A DNA stretch of 64,000 nucleotides. Origin: Diphasiastrum complanatum (taxonomy: Eukaryota > Streptophyta > Lycopodiopsida > Lycopodiales > Lycopodiaceae). Every line of letters starts with the position of its first letter. Position 1 is the first letter of the stretch. This document shows positions 37,975 through 51,292 of the stretch, in pieces. A model generated the notes under the pieces. It worked only from the letters and a program-made list of their open reading frames with translations, had not been told where the DNA came from and did not search any database. The translations under genes and the position numbers were made by a program. The stretch lies in the NCBI GenBank assembly GCA_029204225.1, contig CM055098.1, positions 23,315,367 to 23,379,366 of the forward strand, read 5' to 3'.

Positions 37975-38656
37975 TGTAAAAATTACAGCAAATAAGGATC
38001 CTAAAACACTTGAAATGATGAGGGAAACAATAGATTATGATTTCATAAGATTAGCACAAGTTGAACCATCAAAATCCATCAAAAATCTATGCTTGAACCT
38101 CACTAAATGGCCCAAATCCTTGAAGAAGGCTTCACACGTGTGAAAGTACGGCCTCCCACAGTCTGAGTACTGTACACCAGACCTACATTCAATCCTATAA
38201 TCATTAGTAATCACAAGTACTCAAACAATTATGAACATAGAGAGCAATTGCACCATTATGAGAGAAAAATCATGAAATTGCTTGATTGATTTTGGTGAGA
38301 TATCATCACCTATATATACATGATCCATCACGGTTTTGGGCAGGTATGAGTAGCCCTAAACCTATACCTAATGCTAATTTTGGTGGATCTTTCATCCCTA
38401 CCAAGTTAGGGTTGGAATCTTGGAGATCCCTCAACAATGCAAAAATTACCAAAAATAGCTCCTATTTTTTCTCCCTTGTATCTAAGCATAATTTGGACTC
38501 ATTCCAAAGGTTCTAACACTTAGGTCTACTTGAGAACATCCTTATGAATGGAATCCTATCCTATTTGGCACGTGTGACAAGCCACATCATGACCATCTAA
38601 CTATTTACAAGTCATATGACCAAAACTAGTCAAGCTAGAATTGTGAATTTTTAACA
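37975..38656 (-). repeat. Copy B 5' LTR
   Basis: 682 bp, nearly identical to 32500-33181, with CACACGTGTG at 38133-38142. It is followed on the plus strand by the target duplication GTAAA. Confidence 0.97.
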
Positions 38657-39234
38657 GTAAATCCATTTTATTAAATGTTTAAATGTACACGTGTTCCCAT
38701 ATGTCATACACATGTATGTGCATATTTATGACTACGTGGAAGACTGCATAGGCGTAAACTTTTTATTTGAATTTTAAACGGTCTTAAGCTAATAAAGATT
38801 ATTTTTCTAGCCATCTTAAAAATCGGTAAAGCTACTGTCTTTTATTTATGAATTTGACAGGTGTCAAATCAAGATTGCCATGTGATCATTGTTTCCACTG
38901 TGTCATTGTTTAACACTGTTACTTTCTATTTTCCATCTTACACTTTCTTTTTACTCACTTTTCATGCTTCCTTGCTCTCGCTCTCCACCGCTCGCTCAAT
39001 TACTCTCATGCTCACTATTACTCTGCTACCAATTTTGCAAATTAATCGAACAATATGGATTTGAGCGCAAGCACAAGCACCAGCTCCAGTATCAAGTGAA
39101 AAATCCATGCTTCAATCCGACTTGCTTCAATTGTTGGATCGTTGCAGGTTGGGCAATCTTAAGGTGTACCCATGATGGTAGGTACCTAGTACCTGCCATT
39201 AATAGCTTTTTAAAAAATGAAGGCAATAAAATAT

Positions 39235-39260
39235 GGCTCTGAACATGTGTGTTCAGAGCC
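39235..39260. repeat. Perfect 11-bp hairpin
   Basis: 'ggctctgaaca' and its exact complement around a TGTG loop. Confidence 0.85.
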
Positions 39261-39305
39261 AATCAAAATTTGACACATCATCAATATATATGTTCATGAT
39301 AATTA

Positions 39306-39397
39306 CGTGTGTGCATTATTTGTGTTTGTAAGCACACACTTGTGTGTGTGCATGTATGTGTGCGTGTGTGCACTTGTGCGTGACTGCGTGTGTGCAC

Positions 39398-39432
<35 letters not shown>
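39306..39432. repeat. GT-rich tract ending in (TG)17
   Basis: An interrupted GT-rich stretch that becomes perfect TG at 39399-39432. Confidence 0.9.
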
Positions 39433-39433
<1 letters not shown>

Positions 39434-40780
39434 CAATAAGATGAGAGTGAGAGAGAAAGCAAGACATCCTTGAATATGTCACATCATAGTTACCACATGC
39501 AAGGTCCACTATCGTGGCAATTTCAATTTCTTAACAATGTTGCTGAATATCATGTAGATGAGTGGTTGTGTATCATTATTGATGTTCTTTCTCAAGTTGG
39601 TAGGTGAGAAAGTTAATAATAATGGCACTAGTTTATCTAAACAATATTAGTGCAGGACCTTTTTAAATAAAGTTTCACATGGTCGATATGCAACCTGGAA
39701 AAAATGAAAAGCATTTTGATACACAATAATGACATGTAAATTTCTTTTTTCTTGTATGACATGTAGGTTTTTGGTACTAATTATACATAACCATAAGAAT
39801 TTAAATGAACAAAATTTTGTAATGTTTGACATTCCTTAGAAGAGAGTATTGTTGACCAACATGTTAAACACATGCAACACAACATATTTCTTTCTTTTTT
39901 TTAATAATCTTGTTATACTTGAAGTTAATATTTTTGATCGTTTTCATCCAACTCATTCTCAAATGGAGCATATCATCTTTATGTAAGTATTGTTGTCAAC
40001 ATTTGTTAAGTTTTGATCACTTTCTAGTATATCTTATTTGATTACAAAAAAATTATCTAGATTCAATCCAAGATATATGAAATAACATTGAGTGATAATA
40101 GTCCCATCATGTTAAGCACATAAATTTCTAGAGTTTTTTGAATCTTAAGTCTTCTTAAAGATTCATGATCATCTTGCATATGTGTGTTCCATTCCCATCA
40201 ATCTTCATTATTAATTATATATTGACGTATATTTCTTCAAATTTGGAGAATTCTCTAACATTTCAATAATTGAGGGAACCATATTTCAATGGATGATCGT
40301 TGTTGTTATGCCAAAGCACTTTAAGATGAAACATTCGCACCTTGTTAGCTTCAAGACAATGAAGATGTCTAAAAAAGTTAAGTTAACAAAGATTGATTAT
40401 GAGGACATGATATCTCATGTTTACTTGATTGAGTATTGAGAAATCAACTTTAGCAAAATTGCAAAATGCATCCTGCTAACTTCCACTACATACAAACTAG
40501 CACAAAATATATTGTAATATCATTTTTTTTGTCAAAACTAGTTGGAAAGATGAAATCATATTACATATAGGGGAATACTTCAATGCATGCTCCATAATCT
40601 CAACTAGGGAAATTTATTGCATGTATGGTTGCATGCACAATGTAAGTGCCATACATTTTTTCTTCTTGGAGCCATTTCTCCATGTTGTTGTCCTTGGAAT
40701 GGCTAAACATTTTCCAGCTTCTAATTGATGAACTAGTCAACTCAATTGCAAGCTATTGCATTTGTTTTGAATTCTATTGG

Positions 40781-40815
40781 TTAAGAAGTTTCGAGTGAAC
40801 CAACACTGTATTGAG
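40781..40815. repeat. 35-bp direct repeat, copy 1
   Basis: 'ttaagaagtttcgagtgaac' and the bases after it recur at 41577-41611 with one mismatch. Confidence 0.8.
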
Positions 40816-41576
40816 CGTTGCACCAGTGTCGGGTACTAATTTTACATATTTTGTACTGTTTTGATGCTATTTTTGTGTTGGTGAAACTCTTTAATATGAA
40901 AGATTCGTACTACAAGAACTTATCGTAAAGCAATTTCGATCCCACTGACTACCAAATTCGGTCTTTTATACTAAGTGTGTAAGTTTTATTTTAAAATCTA
41001 CCAAATAGGTACTATTTAGACTTCTCGTGACCATATTATACGCAATTAGATACTTTTTTTTTTATATTTATTTGTGTTCCCAGCTCGCATACAATCCTTT
41101 GTGGCCTTTTTGGTACTATTTTAGTGTTGTTTACCAATTGGTGGAATCTAAGCTTTAGTTACTACCAATTTTACAAAATTTGTTTCTATTTTTGTAATGT
41201 TTAGGTGTTCTTGAGACTTTGGAGTACAAAAGATTGGTACTATTTGAACTTATCGTGTAACAATATTGATCCTCCAGGCTACCAATCTAGGTTCTTGTAC
41301 TTTTTGCATGCTAAGTACTTTTGTACTATTAGATGCTTGTGTACTTTGGTACTGTAAGATGCTTTGGTACTTTGGTCCTACCTATTGGTACTTTCTACCG
41401 CTCTGGTACTTTGTTGCTATCAGAAACTTTTAAACAACTCTTCGACATGCAATGAGGGGGTTTGAAATCACTTATGTCGTGTAACACGATAAGACTTCTT
41501 GAATATAGATCAGTGGTAACAAAAATACTCCTCCACTTTGAAGATGCTAACAATGACTTTGATGCTGAAGGAATCT

Positions 41577-41611
41577 TTAAGAAGTTTCGAGTGAACCACC
41601 ACTGTATTGAG
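41577..41611. repeat. 35-bp direct repeat, copy 2
   Basis: Partner of 40781-40815. The pair brackets the GGTACT-rich segment. Confidence 0.8.
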
Positions 41612-41699
41612 TTGAAACCACTGTGTTTCTTAGTGTATCCTCAAATATAATTATAATTTATGACGTGGTTTCAGCAGATTTTGTTAGGGAGAGCGACAA

Positions 41700-41701
<2 letters not shown>

Positions 41702-41764
<63 letters not shown>
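41702..41764. repeat. (AT)31 microsatellite
   Basis: Perfect AT alternation, followed after nine bases by the GA tract. Confidence 0.95.
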
Positions 41765-41766
<2 letters not shown>

Positions 41767-41769
41767 TAT

Positions 41770-42166
<397 letters not shown>

Positions 42167-43537
42167 CAACACAAAACCGCACGAGTTAGTACAGTGGGGA
42201 AGACAAGTGTCATAGCTGAGCGTTAGTTGTTATCCATGTCCAAAAGAAGTTATACTACTCATCAGCATAAATAGCATTTCAAAACATAGTCCAGTCTTCC
42301 CAAACACAAAGATGATTTTATAGCGATAGGCCAAGCCCATCCGTGACCGTATCAGGGCGAGTGCCATGCTGTCAGATAGGCTTCATTTTATTGATGAGGT
42401 TCTCATGGTTTTTATAAGGTATCTAGACAGATCCGTGCCATTCTAATTCTTTTGTAAAAACCGTTTATCTTACACAAATCCATGCTGTCCAAGATAATTT
42501 GAGGAGAAACCTTGCTTTGGGACAACGTGGGTGTCATTAAACATAGAAAAATTATATTATCTATGAAGTGATACAATCGAACTGAATAGAAACCAACTAA
42601 ATTCTGTGTTTTAGGATTTTTATTAGTCACCTAAAATGGAATATATTCGTGAAGGGACACCTTACCTTTCGAGCATAGGTGATGCTTGCAAAATCTGAAA
42701 ACTGTTCGAAAAACCCTTACCTGGATGATTTTAGTAGTGGTCTCTTGTGAGGATGCCATGTTTAGTCCCCTCGAGTGCTCTTGCCTTCCTTAGTCTTATA
42801 ACATTCATACCGTTATTGTCAGCCATTGCGAAAGCGATAATTAGTACTTTAAGGAGAGCCTATCATTCATAGCTTATACAAATCTGAAGCGAATGGTTTC
42901 ATGTGCATACCTATGCAAACGCTTATCGCTTTATGGTTCGAAACCGAACCTAATCGAAAATGAAGATAGTAGTAATATTCGATGCTATAGAGAATGCAAG
43001 TTTAATCTGTTAGTGCTTACACATAGTAGTCTTCCCCGTGAAGAAGCAATCAATCACAAGTATGATAACAAAACTGGTTACAACATGAGGTATACTAATC
43101 ATAATCAGCATGTGCCAGCATCTGAGTTGTATCTTTTGATAATAGTATGATACTACAATAGCTTCGTTTCTGGAGTATGTATGTAACCCTTAGTTACTTA
43201 TGGAACAACCACATATTCATGCTGTCCTTTGAAGGATAGTAAAGCATATTGTAAACTGTAGTTACAAACCACATTATCATCCATTCATATCTATGATATG
43301 GAATTTGAATCCATATAACCATTTATGATATAGGAAATGCTTCATCGCTGGTCATAATGAAGCACTTGCCTCAATCTATCACACATGATGTATAGCTATC
43401 ATTATCATGCTTTTTGAAGTATGTGGAAGGAAATTTTGGTTCATCGCTGGATAGCTACCCATAAGTATCAATATTTTGATTATCTTGCTCAGGATAGATC
43501 ACTGCAGGTCCATCGCTAGACAACAACCTATCCATCC

Positions 43538-44381
43538 TCAACAAGACTCTCCATTATTGATTTTGCATTTATCACCACATCTACATTCAAAGAAAGGTCG
43601 TTTCCAGTTCCAGATTCTTGCTTGGTGAAGGTTCATCCTATTGAAGCTAGTCTCAAAGTGTCCTTTGATTCTGGCCCAGGTTTGCTCAGAAGGGCAACAA
43701 GAAGGGTCAAATTTGTTCATGCGAATAATAGTATCAAAGGCTACAGGAGCGTCAAGAGAAGGATTTTTGTGTATAGTCGTGGACTTACAAACTTCTATCT
43801 CTTTTTCAGTAAGATGTGACATCAAGATCCAAAGGTCGATAGGCACAGGGGCAAGAAAATTGACAGTTGGAAGGCTCCAAAGCTTATAGGCGTTAAAGAC
43901 AGATTTGAATTCAATAGTTCTGCTGGGTACAAAAAGGATTTAACAGTTTTTGGATTAGCCGAAGTCATACAAAGATTGGTCACCAATATCACAGATATCT
44001 TGTGAAAACAATTCAAGTTGGGAAGCACTGTCCTCATCAAGCTCGTCTAAAATGACCAAAGGGTGTGGTGAAAGTGGTGCATCAGAGGAGGTATGTGGCA
44101 CATCAATAGAAGAATTATCGTTCTCATTCTCAAGGCACACAAAGACTTTCCTAATGTGTAGATTAAAAAATCTTTCATCTTCTTCAAATCTTTCGACAAT
44201 TCATTGAGCCGACATACAGATCTTCTACCATACTCAACGTATCCTTCTTTTTAACAAACTCCAGATAGATGTTAACCTAGTCCAAAGTTCCCAACAGATC
44301 AGTCAAACACAAAACCTTATCTTCAGGTCCAGCAGAAGAACAAGTAGCCCTATCAGTGTCAATGATAAAAGAATGCATCAT
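43538..44381 (-). pseudogene. Decayed coding region, family unknown
   Basis: Minus-strand frames join into one protein-like sequence from two Met codons (44376-44381). The segments are 'MMHSFIIDTDRATCSSAG', 'YLEFVKKKDTLSMVEDLY', 'CLENENDNSSIDVPHTS' (43955-44140), and 'LTEKEIEVCKSTTIHKN' with 'CCPSEQTWARIKGHFE' (43538-43846). Frameshifts and stops separate them. I recognise no domain. It lies between the two copies of a ~165-bp direct repeat, so a small decayed mobile element is one explanation and a retained fragment of a host gene another. Amino-acid composition is the main reason to think it was coding. Confidence 0.35.
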
Positions 44382-44599
44382 TACAACCTTTTTCATACAA
44401 AAATAAGCGTATGAATAAAATGGTTAGGTGGAGATAGGGGCTCCCCATAACCCAAAAGAGCAGCATCCTGAAACCATCCTGTGAACTAAAACATGAAAAC
44501 AGACGTTTGTTAGCTTATGAACCGGATAAAAGATAAGAGTTTAGTACTATCCCAACCAAGGAATAGTCAAAGTTATACCTCAAGGGGTGCAGAGAGAGA

Positions 44600-44766
44600 G
44601 AGATACACAATTTCACTTATTTTCTCTTGACAAAGCAAGACCAAACCCTTTGAAGCCTTTATTCATAAACCAACAAGGTACAATAAAGTTAAAAAGTAAA
44701 ATACAGTAAAGTAAAGCACCATATAGCATAACCAATCTCAAAACGTCCAGCTGATACCTGCCACCA
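44600..44766. repeat. ~165-bp dispersed repeat, copy 2
   Basis: Partner of 41999-42166. Preceded by a short GA run only. Confidence 0.85.
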
Positions 44767-44904
44767 TAGACAATTCACGCTTTTTGCGAAAGACTTGGAT
44801 CTGTCGGCATCCGTGGCAACGAGATGAGATGATGCCTTCCTCCTTTGGCATTCGATCCAAATAAGCCAATGGCCTTAGAGAGCATAAAGGATCAGCTTCC
44901 GGTG

Positions 44905-45075
44905 GCTAGACTGTATTTCTGTGTTGCAATGATGGGAGGCTCCTGGGAATCTCGATTCACATCCTGGACAACTTCAAAGTGGATTGTCGGAGTCATCGTC
45001 ATTTTTTGTCGCACAATTTAGATTTTAACACTGCCCGACTCGACTTCATGGAGAAGGTGCAGTATCATTTAATAA
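44905..45075 (+). repeat. Arm of a diverged inverted repeat with 56645-56800
   Basis: 'ctcgacttcatggagaagg' and neighbouring blocks ('cctgggaatctcgattcac') recur as reverse complement near 56645-56800. It lies just upstream of a gypsy polypurine tract, so it may be part of the gypsy internal region. Confidence 0.7.
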
Positions 45076-45160
45076 ATATTCGACATTAAGCAAATAAAAG
45101 CCCAAAGTAATTGCATCTCACATGTGTCATGGGACTGCCACCAGTTTTGGTGGGGGATAC

Positions 45161-45906
45161 TGTTGGAGGGTTTCCGGATCCCAAAGCAACCCTAACCCTA
45201 GTTAAAATGTGAGAGGGATTTGGCACCCTACGTGTGTAAGTCCAACCCGATGACCACATAGATATGTGATTAATTAGAAAGTCAATAAAAGGACTTTAGG
45301 CCTTTTTGCAGGACTTTTAATGTCGTAGGGCCTAAATGTCAAGTTAGTGAATAAAGTTGGGTTTCCCTCCAACTTGGATGGTTCCCACTCTTTTTTTTAT
45401 TTGAATAATCAGGGAGGCAGAAATGGACCAATAGGATTCAGAGGCCAGGGTCCTCCTCTCTACTATAAAAAGAGACCAACTCGATTTCCTATACATGTAC
45501 ATATCTTCATTTCAAAAAAGCAGATTGGTTCTCTTGTGAAATGGATTTATGAATGTCCTTGCTCTCTATCACTTTTCCTCCATCTCTCATGCTTTTATTG
45601 AGTTTTGCTAATTGTTGGATCTGATTGTTATTGGGATTGCATGTTTTATACTTTTTACGAGGGAGAAAGGGAGAAAGCAAAAGAGTAAGCTATCTTCATT
45701 GTGGATCTAGTGTTAATGGATGTAGTGTTAATGCTTAGGGTTAATGGATGTTAGAGTTAGATTTGGATCTTCCATTCATGTTGAAATCTGAACTATACTA
45801 TTGCTCTCATGGGAACGAATCTACGCGTGACAACTAACTTCATTTTCTCGATGCTAGATTGATTAGATCTTGGGATGAGGATAGGCAAATAAAGAAATCC
45901 ACTACA
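45161..45906 (+). repeat. Gypsy LTR (746 bp), plus orientation
   Basis: It starts tgttggaggg and ends cactaca. It is preceded by 'tttggtgggggatac', a typical gypsy polypurine tract, so it is the 3' LTR of a plus-strand element whose body lay to the left. It is homologous, in opposite orientation, to 53560-53972, which lacks about 330 bp of the middle (45220-45541 here). Confidence 0.85.
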
Positions 45907-46058
45907 GAATAAAACTTTCTTTTTGTACAATAACAGTACCCTACTGTATTTCCCACGTGTGGATCCAAAAATAGCAAAATATGAGCATTCTACACACAAG
46001 ATTGCAAGATATCATTGAGATAGTGGATAGATGGACCCAAGAGAACTCATGTATAAGC

Positions 46059-46516
<458 letters not shown>

Positions 46517-46801
46517 CCCTTCGTGCACTTCAACATGAATTTTTTTAATGAAGGATATAGCCATTTTGTCTTTCAATGGCCCTTGTGCTCTCTTCAACGC
46601 GATCCAGTGGTGGTCTATTATCCCACGGTGCATGTCGATGCCAATCAACAAAATCTAGTCCGTCCATTACAATGGATCGAAGTCAGATGATCCTGCTTAC
46701 ACCTGCACGTTGAAATGCTTTTCTCCACATGCTAAAGCCCTTAAAGCGCCAAGCACAAACGCCCTTGGGCGCGCGCGAGCTGGGTGCAACCCTCCTCCTC
46801 C

Positions 46802-46916
<115 letters not shown>

Positions 46917-47326
46917 TCATTCAACTAGCTATGGCTTCCCTACGTGTTTTGTAGCCTCCCTGCTCACATAGATCGAACGCTCTAGCCCTTCCATGGCCGC
47001 CAGCTACAGACTGTTGCGCCCATCTTTATCCATTTGTAGATTAAAAATCTATTTTATACAAGGAAAAGCCAGTCATATTTAGGCTGTAAATCCTAGATCA
47101 TAAAGAAGGAAGATATATTTTGGCCTCTACTCAGTCTTTCTATGAGCTTCCACTTGCAGCTACCTGCCTAGTTGAGGTCGTCCTACCTCAAGCTCAGTAA
47201 TACAATTTACAACTCGTCGATTGCTGCGGTATTGACTACAAACAAGTCAATTTTTTCAAAAATCTGTCAACACCCCACAAAACTGGAGATTTACTTCACC
47301 AGGCCCAACAACGCAGGCAAGCAGTA

Positions 47327-49057
47327 GTGGCAGTAGCAGGCAGCTCAGTGGTGGCATGCACTTTTGGTTCTGATCCTATGGACATGGTTCCGTCCACACA
47401 GGCAACCTCCATGACCCCATCTCCCTCACTTGCTCTCACACTCCCACCACCACCCCCACCATTTACTGCCACCTCCACACCATCACTAACTCTCAACACG
47501 AGCTTTGCTTTCACATTTCCACAAAAGCCCTCACCTATACAAATCTCCACCCTACTTGACTCGACAGTCAATGTAGATGATTTTGCATTACAATTACTAA
47601 CCGCACTTCCATCAACTACCGTCCCTACTAACCCAATCCACACATCTCCGCCACACACTATCTCCCCACCTCTTTCACCCATCAATTCTCAATCACTTCC
47701 ACCTGTCTTTCATCCATCTCCATCTAACCCTGCTCCTGATTTTCTACCCTTTAACCCAATGTCGTATTCTGACTATACACGCACCCTCCCTGACATTGGT
47801 CCTTGGGAGCAGTTACCCCTTGCAGCCCAAAAAGTGGTATGGTTAGTGAATGAGCTCCAATAAAATCTATTCGGCACCCTAGGGGGACAATATACTATGC
47901 AGCAATTCGAAGATGGTGCTATGGTGGACCTTCAGAAAGAAAAAGCAAGGCTAGAGAAGGAAAACAAACAACAATAGCTACAGATTCATAACCTCACCAA
48001 TTATAATCAACAACAGCAACAGATGCTACTCCACCTCCAGAACTAGCTCCAACTGAAGGTATCCAACATGCAACATACCATTGATAGCCTCACAGCCGAA
48101 AGGGATGAGGCTGTAGCAGATGCACAAGCTGCACGTTCCACTATGAAGAAATAGTTGGAATTGGTGGACTTCAACGACTTTGCACCACCAGCTATTCCTG
48201 AGAGAATTGCCATTCTAGTGGTGTCCTATCAAATGTTGGCTCAAAAGTTGAAAGCCACGACGGAGCAGAGCACAAAATTACAACAATCATACCTTGCTTC
48301 AGTCGAGGCCCTGAACCAGCACATTGCCACCCTAGAAGAACGCCTAAAGGCAACTGTCCAATCTACATCGTCTATTCATGCAGAGCACGCCCAATTCCAT
48401 GATTCAGGACACCACTTTGATGGACCAGATGGTGGAGATGGAGTAGGATTCCAACAGCCTCCTCTTGCTACTCAAGGCTCCTCATTTCAAGGCCAACCCC
48501 TGGAGCAAGGAGCTCAAGCGCTAACCAATCCATCAGGCTATGGGCGTACTAGCTCTCAGCATTATTTTTTTCCTTCCACCGCTTCTAACCCTCTCGACAC
48601 CACTAACCCCCCATTTATTCCACGACAATTTTCTCTTGAGTCACAAAGAATTGCTGAAGCTAAGCCCTCGCCTCCTCTCTCTCCTAAACCTGATCCCCAA
48701 ATTCAACATGAGATTGCCTTTGAAGCACCAACAATCCGGCACAGAATCACGCCCATAGAGCCAAGCAAGGAGTTGTGCGCCTCTCAGGAGTTTGCCAGGA
48801 AATATCCAACGACAAAAGAGCGAGGTGGTACAAACTATGAAAGCATGGCCTATCGATCCTTTAATCTTTCGAAATTTGAAGCTAGAGGTGTCAAAAAAGT
48901 TATCATAGGGATAACTGGCTTGTGGCAGCCAAGCGTTCATAGTGACGTTGCTTTATTGCACTGCACTTTGTTGGTTATTTCCGTATTTCCGTTGAAGTTT
49001 GTTGTAGAAACTTTGAAAGTAGACAATCCTCTCTATACTACACCACATCGTGAGTAG
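47327..49057 (+). pseudogene. Proline-rich plus coiled-coil ORF with four in-frame stops
   Basis: One plus frame runs the full length, interrupted by TAA at 47861-47863 and TAG at 47975-47977, 48044-48046 and 48152-48154. The first ~180 codons are Pro/Ser/Thr-rich. The middle is a coiled coil rich in Q, E, K and L ('KEKARLEKENKQQ', 'TAERDEAVADAQAA'). After 'FAPPAIPERI' comes a second helical region, then a Gly/Gln/Pro-rich tail. No catalytic motif is visible. The three TAG stops lie next to Gln- or Lys-rich coil sequence, where Gln is likely. I think it is a structural (gag-like) protein of an LTR element, perhaps related to 619-1350, but cannot place it. The last codons may run into LTR-like sequence. 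Confidence 0.45.
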
Positions 49058-49074
49058 ATCTAGCCAAACAGTGA

Positions 49075-49200
49075 CAAATCAGATTTACTTCCAACAAAAA
49101 TCATGCTAAACTCTTCACACGTGTGAGTGTACAGCCTACTGCTGCCTATGTACTATACCTGCACCTTCAAACTCATCTAAAAATTACAAAAATCTATATT
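49075..49200. repeat. Copia LTR fragment
   Basis: 'aactcttcacacgtgtgagt' followed by 'gtac.gcct' and 'gtacta.acc' matches the same stretch in the copy A/B LTRs ('cttcacacgtgtgaaagt'). The ends are not definable. Confidence 0.5.
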
Positions 49201-49324
49201 GCAATAGTAATCATCATTCAAAAGTCGGTTAGCCTTCCTAGCAGGAATTGATCGTGGAGGTGATGACTTCTAAGAAGATAAACTCTTCTTCGAAGGTGAA
49301 GACTTCCTAAACGATGATGTCTAG

Positions 49325-50160
49325 CTAGAAGTCTAACTTGTAAACTTTTCCTTTGTCTTTATCCAATAAGGGTGGCACATTCTTTGAATCAATCTTTTGA
49401 GAAAGATTTTCCCCTTTCAAGACCATATCATAATGTCGCTTGGCTTGTTTCTTCGTCATTGACCCTATGATCTTGTCTTCCTTTAATATAACTACTTTTG
49501 GCAGTTTTATTGTTGGTTCATCAGGAATATTATGTACTCCAAATATGGTTGGATCCATATGATTTAAAATTTGCTCATCAGTAAGCTCTGCATTGTCATC
49601 ATAAGTCAAGACATGACTCACAAGAATGAGTTAATCTTCAATCGGATCTGGTAAAGGTTTTGTTGATATCCAAGCTACATTCAGCACATTCAATGGAAAA
49701 GTAATCGGTGTATCCAAGGTTCGATCCAATAATAAAATCTCGCTCAAATCTGACTGATTATCTTGTTGACACATATATTTTGTTGTACAGTCAATTGTTG
49801 CAAGAGCTTCATTCCAGTTGACAATATCGGTTTGAGAATCGTAATGAACTCCCAAATTTTTCTCTGGTTGGTCACAAGTATGATCCATTGTTGATGAATC
49901 ATCATCCTCTTTTTGAACCACTGGTGTGATAGTCCAACTTGCAGGATCAACCTTGACTGCACGTTCACGATTTTCAAAAGTGATTTTTCCAGTACCCCAA
50001 TTATGAATTACTTGCGGAACTCGTAACCATGGGCGTCCCAATAGAACTCGGTAGACATTTGGTGCTTCTGGTAAGTCCATTACTACGAATGTGATGACGA
50101 ACTGTACTCCGGCAATTCTGACAGGTATATCTTCAACCATTTCTAGAAATCAGGTTAACT
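49325..50160 (-). pseudogene. Ty3/gypsy protease and downstream spacer
   Basis: Near 50165-50185 the minus strand reads 'AVIDGGLRVNLIS', a retropepsin active-site region with D-G-G rather than D-T/S-G. After a frameshift, 49631-50140 encodes 'VFQ'-like beta-strand sequence ending 'VYRVLLGRPWLR', the conserved second protease motif of plant gypsy elements. The next frame (49325-49621) has 'KKQAKRHYDMVLKG' and 'VPPLLDKDKGKVYKLDF'. RT, RNase H and integrase should follow but are absent. The sequence changes abruptly at about 49320, next to a copia LTR fragment. The catalytic D is present, but the gene is broken. Confidence 0.75.
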
Positions 50161-50418
50161 CTCAAACCGCCATCTATCACAGCTACTTCATCAGGAAATT
50201 GTCTATGCTGTATCGGTAGGGTGATATTTTTTTGTTCACTTTACCAAGCTGCTTCGACATGGAGTACTTCATTAGATTCTTCAAATCCAGCACAAAAAAG
50301 TGGCTCTTGATGAACTTCTGGTTTAGCTTGAGTTAACTTTTGCGCTAATACTTCTTCTGCTTTTGGCACCAACTTCAGGAACTCTCCCAACAAATATTGA
50401 TCTTACTAGACATTATAT

Positions 50419-51193
50419 TCATGAGCGGTTCATTTGCGGTGCTTCCGGTTCAGTCATCTTGAAGGGTTCTTCATGATGATGCAATTGAGCATTCATATTT
50501 AAATGTGAATTTTTCAGTGACTGCAATGGTGAAGAACGAACTTCGATTGTTGCTCTAGTAGCTTCAAGCTCCTCTTCTTCTTGCAGATGTTTAATCCACT
50601 GTCTCATATCATGATATCCTCTTTTTTTCGCATGAAGATTTGGATAGACTCCAGATGCTATTGGTATATCAGTGAATGGTATAGAATGAGCAGGTACTAG
50701 ATCTGCTATTGGTTCTTTCTGCTTATGTGCTCTAGTGACCACCATCAATGGTACACTTGGTTTATTCTGAGCTACTAGTCTTTGCTTGATTGTTATCAAA
50801 TTTACAAGAGCTATAGCCGATGGTGGCTTCGGTTTTGCTATGCCCCTAACCACAGTCACGACAAAACGGTACAAATTTTTCTTTATTTGGACATTCTGCA
50901 ACTCTGTGATTTTCTCTACATGCAAAGCATCCAAGTGGTGCTCTGGTCCAGTTTCTAGATGCCTGTTGTTGCCCGACAGCATAAATAGCATATTGGTCTG
51001 AAGATCCACCTTCTTGATCATTACCATAGTTCCATTGCTCGACACTTATGTAAGGTTCTGGTTTCATAAGATTGGCAGGAGGAGCGGGGTGCTTTGGTGG
51101 GGCAGGTAAGGCTAACCGTTCCAAATATCCAAGAGTAGATTGTCGAGGTCTAACTACCGAATTTCCTCCATAATGTGGTTCTCGATATCCCAT
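50419..51193 (-). pseudogene. Ty3/gypsy gag C-terminal region with zinc knuckle
   Basis: The frame at 50846-51193 starts MGYREPHYGG and contains a CCHC-type motif 'CFACRENHRVAECP', with spacing C-X2-C-X3-H-X4-C, one residue short of the classic knuckle, followed by a further 'CRDCG'. A second overlapping frame (50419-51045) carries the K/E-rich continuation. The frames are connected by frameshifts, so the protein is not made as such. It lies between gag (51293-52035) and protease (49325-50160), as expected. Confidence 0.65.
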
Positions 51194-51292
51194 TTGGACA
51201 TACCATTGCTGAATTATCTGAGGATTGAAGTTGCAAAAAACACAAATGACATATACTGATTTTCGTTCATTTTTTCAATTGAGGACACTCAT

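Larger units (their letters stand above)
32500..38656 (-). mobile_element. Copia copy B: complete element with target duplication
   Basis: A 6157-bp element with two 682-bp LTRs that differ at about one position, TG...CA ends, an initiator tRNA-Met primer site, a polypurine tract and the full copia order gag, protease, integrase, RT, RNase H on the minus strand. The direct repeat GTAAA flanks it exactly (32495-32499 and 38657-38661). Near-identical LTRs imply a recent insertion. The coding region has three lesions: a TAA at 36107-36109, a 1-bp loss near 34055 and a 1-bp loss near 33655. It is therefore structurally complete but probably not autonomous, unless these are sequencing errors. Confidence 0.97.
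38662..41700. other. Unassigned AT-rich region
   Basis: The left end continues the gypsy-related sequence split by copy B. No supportable gene. It contains a perfect small hairpin (39235-39260), a GT-rich tract (39306-39432) and GGTACT-type motifs from about 40825 to 41420 between two 35-bp direct repeats. Confidence 0.4.

Noticed and set aside
47296-47685. 129-codon Gly/Val-rich minus frame
   Set aside because: Shadow of the Pro/Thr-rich plus-strand frame at 47327.
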